Source of the DNA: Massilia sp. Root335
Lineage (GTDB): Bacteria > Pseudomonadota > Gammaproteobacteria > Burkholderiales > Burkholderiaceae_D
Length of the DNA: 64,000 bases
Assembly: GCF_001425685.1 (NCBI RefSeq)
Contig: NZ_LMCY01000048.1
Coordinates: 244,770 to 308,769, forward strand
Direction: 5' to 3'
The notes under the pieces are model-generated. The model searched no databases and was not told the DNA's origin. It saw only the letters and a list, made by a program, of their open reading frames with translations. Position numbers and translations under genes: made by a program. Shown in pieces: positions 61,718 through 64,000 of this stretch; position 1 is the first letter of the stretch, and each line of letters opens with the position of its first letter.

Positions 61718-61755
61718 CATTGTTTCCGCAGTGCCCGTGCATTGTTTCCGCAGTG
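61718..61755 (+). repeat. Two 16-bp direct repeats upstream of the deaminase
   Basis: CATTGTTTCCGCAGTG occurs exactly at 61718-61733 and 61740-61755, period 22 bp. It lies between the terminator and the deaminase start, 25 bp before the ATG. Two helical turns apart, the copies could be a tandem regulator site or a recent duplication. Confidence 0.75.
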
Positions 61756-61779
61756 TTGAACATTAAAAGTGGAAAATTC

Positions 61780-63141
61780 ATGAGCAAGACTCTCCTGATC
61801 AAGAACGCGCGCGTCCTCGTGACGATGGACGATGCACGGCGCGAAATCGCCGATGGCGCCGTCTTCGTGCGCGACAACGTGGTCGAACGCGTGGGCCCGA
61901 CGGACGAACTCCCGCAGGACGCCGACGAGGTGATCGACGCGCGCGGCCACGTCGTCATCCCCGGCCTCGTCAACACGCATCACCACATGTACCAGAGCCT
62001 CACGCGCGCGATCCCGGCCGCACAGGACGGCGAGCTGTTCAACTGGCTGACGAACCTGTATCCCGTCTGGGCGAACCTGACGGGCGAGATGGTCCACGTG
62101 TCGACCCTCACGGCGATGGCGGAACTGATCCTGTCGGGCTGCACGACCAGCAGCGACCACCTGTACATCTATCCGAACGACTGCCGCCTGGACGACAGCA
62201 TCGAGGCCGCGCACACGATCGGCATGCGCTTCCACGCGGCGCGCGGTGCGATGAGCGTGGGCCGCTCGCAAGGCGGCCTGCCGCCGGACAGCGTGGTGGA
62301 AGACGAGGCGGCGATCCTGAAGGACACGCAGCGCCTGATCGAGACCTATCACGACGCGGCGCGCCACGCGATGCAGCGCATCGTGGTGGCGCCCTGCTCG
62401 CCGTTCTCGGTGTCGCGCGACCTGATGAAGGAGGCGGCCCTGCTGGCGCGCAGCCACGGCGTGTCGCTGCACACGCACCTCGCGGAAAACGTCAACGACA
62501 TCGCCTACAGCCGCGAGAAATTCAATATGACGCCGGCCGAGTATGCGGAAGACTGCGGCTGGGTCGGCCACGACGTGTGGCACGCGCACTGCGTGCAGCT
62601 GGACGATGCGGGCATCGGGCTGTTCGCGCGGACCGGCACCGGCGTCGCGCACTGCCCGTGCTCGAACATGCGTCTCGCGTCCGGCATCGCGCCCGTGCGC
62701 AAGATGGTCGACGCGGGCGTGCCGGTGGGCCTGGGCGTGGACGGCAGCGCGTCGAACGACGGCGCGCACATGCTGGGCGAAGTGCGCCAGGCGATGCTGC
62801 TGCAGCGCGTGGGCTTCGGCCCGGACGCGATGACGGCGCGCCAGGCGCTGGAACTGGCCACGCGCGGTGGCGCGAAGGTCCTGGGCCGCGACGACATCGG
62901 CAGCATCGCGCCGGGCATGTCGGCCGACATCGTCATGTTCAAGCTGGATGGCGTGGGTTTCGCGGGCGCGCTGCACGACCCGGTCGCGGCGCTCGTGTTC
63001 TGCACGCCGGCCAACGTGAATCACAGCGTCATCAACGGTAAGGTCGTCGTGAAGGATGGCGTGTTGCGGACGGTCGATTTGCCCGTCGTGCTGGAACGGC
63101 ACAACCGGCTGGCGGAGGAGCTGGCGCTGGCGGCGAGGTAA
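61780..63141 (+). CDS. Amidohydrolase, probable 8-oxoguanine deaminase
   Basis: Zinc-dependent amidohydrolase of the AtzA/TrzN-like cytosine-deaminase group, 453 residues. Metal ligands are in VNTHHHMYQSLTRA (His67-69), SLHTHLAEN, VWHAHCVQL and GLGVDGSASNDG. The HHMYQSLTRA and LFNWLTNLYPVWANL segments resemble characterised 8-oxoguanine deaminases, which convert 8-oxoguanine to uric acid and ammonia. The neighbouring urate/xanthine-type permease supports a purine role. Guanine deaminase or another substrate cannot be excluded. The ATG at 61780 begins the conserved MSKTLLIKNARVLVTMD; the ribosome site is weak. Confidence 0.85.
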   Translation: MSKTLLIKNARVLVTMDDARREIADGAVFVRDNVVERVGPTDELPQDADEVIDARGHVVIPGLVNTHHHMYQSLTRAIPAAQDGELFNWLTNLYPVWANLTGEMVHVSTLTAMAELILSGCTTSSDHLYIYPNDCRLDDSIEAAHTIGMRFHAARGAMSVGRSQGGLPPDSVVEDEAAILKDTQRLIETYHDAARHAMQRIVVAPCSPFSVSRDLMKEAALLARSHGVSLHTHLAENVNDIAYSREKFNMTPAEYAEDCGWVGHDVWHAHCVQLDDAGIGLFARTGTGVAHCPCSNMRLASGIAPVRKMVDAGVPVGLGVDGSASNDGAHMLGEVRQAMLLQRVGFGPDAMTARQALELATRGGAKVLGRDDIGSIAPGMSADIVMFKLDGVGFAGALHDPVAALVFCTPANVNHSVINGKVVVKDGVLRTVDLPVVLERHNRLAEELALAAR

Positions 63142-63170
63142 GGCGCGCTTAAACACCCGGAACGTTTGAA

Positions 63171-63315
63171 CCGTCGTTCCCGCGCAGGCGAGTTTGCCGG
63201 CTGCGCAACGGACTTGGATCCCCGCCTTCGCGGGGACGACGCCTGAAGGTCTTCGCGGGGACGACGGGTGAAGGCCTTCGCGGGCGACGGCTGAAGGCCT
63301 GCGCGGGGACGACGT
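63171..63315. repeat. REP-like tandem array
   Basis: After an initial CCGTCGTTCCCGCGCAGGCG, four units beginning TTCGCGGGG or TGCGCGGGG recur at about 63227, 63252, 63277 and 63300 (periods 25, 25, 23), each containing GACGACG and GTGAAGGC-like segments. They lie between the convergent deaminase and rpsJ genes. Confidence 0.75.
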
Positions 63316-63330
63316 ATTAAAGACGTAGTA

Positions 63331-63373
63331 AAGCAAACGGCCCATCTACCGCAAAGTAGATGGGCCGTTTTGC
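63331..63373 (-). terminator. Terminator after rpsJ
   Basis: A 15-bp perfect stem AAACGGCCCATCTAC/GTAGATGGGCCGTTT (63335-63349 with 63356-63370) with a 6-nt loop lies 39 bp after the rpsJ stop. On the minus strand it is followed by GCTTTACT, a modest T-tract; on the plus strand by TGC. Probably bidirectional between convergent genes. Confidence 0.8.
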
Positions 63374-63411
63374 ATGCGCCGGCGGCAAGGCCGCCGAGGC
63401 GCCGAAACTGA

Positions 63412-63729
63412 TTACTGCAGCTTGATTTCGACGTCGACGCCAGCCGGCAGGTCCAGCTTCATCAGCGCGTCGACGGTCTTGTCGGTCGGGTCCACGATGT
63501 CCATCAGACGCTGGTGCGTACGGATTTCGAACTGGTCGCGCGAGGTCTTGTTGACGTGCGGGGAACGCAGCACGTCGAAACGCTGGATGCGGGTCGGCAG
63601 CGGAACCGGGCCCTTGACGACTGCGCCGGTGCGCTTGGCGGTGTCGACGATTTCCAGGGCGGACTGGTCGATCAGCTTGTAGTCGAACGCTTTCAGGCGG
63701 ATACGGATTTTCTGATTCGGAGCGGACAT
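63412..63729 (-). CDS. rpsJ: 30S ribosomal protein S10
   Basis: Head protein of the 30S subunit and partner of NusB in antitermination. The 105 residues contain IRIRLKAFDYKLIDQSALEI and RSPHVNKTSRDQFEIRTHQR, invariant in S10. It lies next to tuf but is cut off from rplC by 6.3 kb of unrelated genes and by a terminator, so it forms its own short unit. Confidence 0.98.
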   Translation of the reverse strand: MSAPNQKIRIRLKAFDYKLIDQSALEIVDTAKRTGAVVKGPVPLPTRIQRFDVLRSPHVNKTSRDQFEIRTHQRLMDIVDPTDKTVDALMKLDLPAGVDVEIKLQ

Positions 63730-63811
63730 GCTATTTCCTTAAAAAAGAACGAACCGGCACGCGGCCGGCAATCAATGTGTCAGGTACTGCGTGTACTGCG
63801 GAGGGGACGGC

Positions 63812-63841
63812 AGTATAACACCGTTTCACCCTAAACTGCAC
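63812..63841 (-). promoter_or_regulatory. Candidate promoter of rpsJ
   Basis: Minus strand: TATACT (complement of 63812-63817) with GTGCAG 18 bp upstream (complement of 63836-63841). The -35 is poor, but the layout GTGCAGTT...TTATACTGCC nearly repeats the candidate rpsD promoter at 45349. It lies 83 bp upstream of rpsJ, between it and tuf. Confidence 0.45.
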
Positions 63842-63852
63842 AGACTACTCGG

Positions 63853-63930
63853 TAGGGTGGGCTCCCTGAGCCCACGCGAACGTTTGCGACAATGTCGGCG
63901 TTACGCGTGGGCACGGCGTGCCCACCCTAC
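63853..63930. repeat. GTAGGGTGGGC-family repeat between tuf and rpsJ
   Basis: GTAGGGTGGGCTCCCTGAGC at the left and GGCGTGCCCACCCTAC at the right form inverted ends of a 78-bp element with TTACGCGTGGGCAC inside. It lies 12 bp from the tuf stop and could end or attenuate the tuf transcript. Confidence 0.75.
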
Positions 63931-63941
63931 CGATCCGGCGA

Positions 63942-64000
63942 TCAGGCCAGGATCTTGGCAACCACGCCGGCGCCGACGGTACGGCCGCCTTCGCGGATTG
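63942..64000 (-). CDS. tuf: Elongation factor Tu, C-terminal fragment at window edge
   Basis: The minus strand encodes IREGGRTVGAGVVAKILA before a TGA, the invariant C terminus of EF-Tu. Only the last 19 codons are inside the window; the rest lies beyond 64000. Its position upstream of rpsJ matches the usual str-S10 order. Confidence 0.93.
   Translation of the reverse strand, partial: IREGGRTVGAGVVAKILA

Noticed and set aside
63171..63315. Possible CRISPR-like array
   Set aside because: Units are contiguous degenerate REP-like sequence with no unique spacers and no cas genes nearby.
60055..63345. 1096-codon open frame on the minus strand opposite the permease and deaminase
   Set aside because: Antisense shadow of two genes with intact signature motifs; no recognisable domain.

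Overview
The window is chromosomal DNA of a GC-rich Gram-negative bacterium. Gene content and order (lolB-ispE-tRNA-Gln-prs, pilMNOPQ divergent from a class A penicillin-binding protein, system II cytochrome c maturation, cyaY/lptM/lysA, msrPQ, complete spc and alpha ribosomal operons) point to Betaproteobacteria, order Burkholderiales, most likely Oxalobacteraceae such as Massilia. The taxonomy is inferred from gene content and protein style, not from a database search. No prophage, complete insertion sequence or CRISPR array is visible.

Layout. 1-4426 (minus): partial prs, tRNA-Gln, ispE, lolB and a TPR lipoprotein. 4486-9085 (plus): mutM, a dynamin-like GTPase, mutY, a 240-bp palindromic repeat element and a VOC protein. 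9261-19179 (minus): a dGTPase-like hydrolase, an in-frame shikimate kinase/dehydroquinate synthase fusion (aroKB), an Ig-like-repeat lipoprotein and the type IV pilus operon pilMNOPQ. 19504-23902: PBP1a, cyaY, lptM, lysA. 23963-30063 (minus): a small membrane protein, msrQ, msrP, ccsB, resB and a diheme cytochrome c. 30257-31999 (plus): engB, hemB. 32276-40216: a CxxC/one-TM protein, an RND efflux pair and an adjacent two-component system, then a divergent Spy-like periplasmic protein. 40822-42729: dsbD.

42852-57067 (minus) is a nearly uninterrupted ribosomal protein cluster: rplC-rplD-rplW-rplB-rpsS-rplV-rpsC-rplP-rpmC-rpsQ, then rplN to rpmD-rplO-secY-infA-rpmJ, then rpsM-rpsK-rpsD-rpoA-rplQ. 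Its usual first gene, rpsJ, is not next to rplC. It lies 6.3 kb away at 63412-63729, beside the 3' end of a tuf gene, with its own hairpin terminator, while rplC has its own promoter. The gap holds a tRNA-Val(GAC) with an unusual anticodon loop, an MscS-type channel, a LacI-type regulator and a purine module (NCS2 permease plus a putative 8-oxoguanine deaminase). The purine module is preceded by two TTGTATACA-type palindromes and a long leader.

Dispersed palindromic repeats occur in many intergenic gaps: a GTAGGGTGGGC family, a REP-like family with a GGCGGG core, and one composite GGGTCAGAGCC element. Two genes (dsbD, mscS) take their stop codon from the GTAGGGTGGGC repeat. Most genes are ordinary housekeeping genes. 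The most notable points are the split S10 operon, the aroKB fusion, the purine module with its leader, the C33 tRNA-Val and the repeat-derived stop codons.
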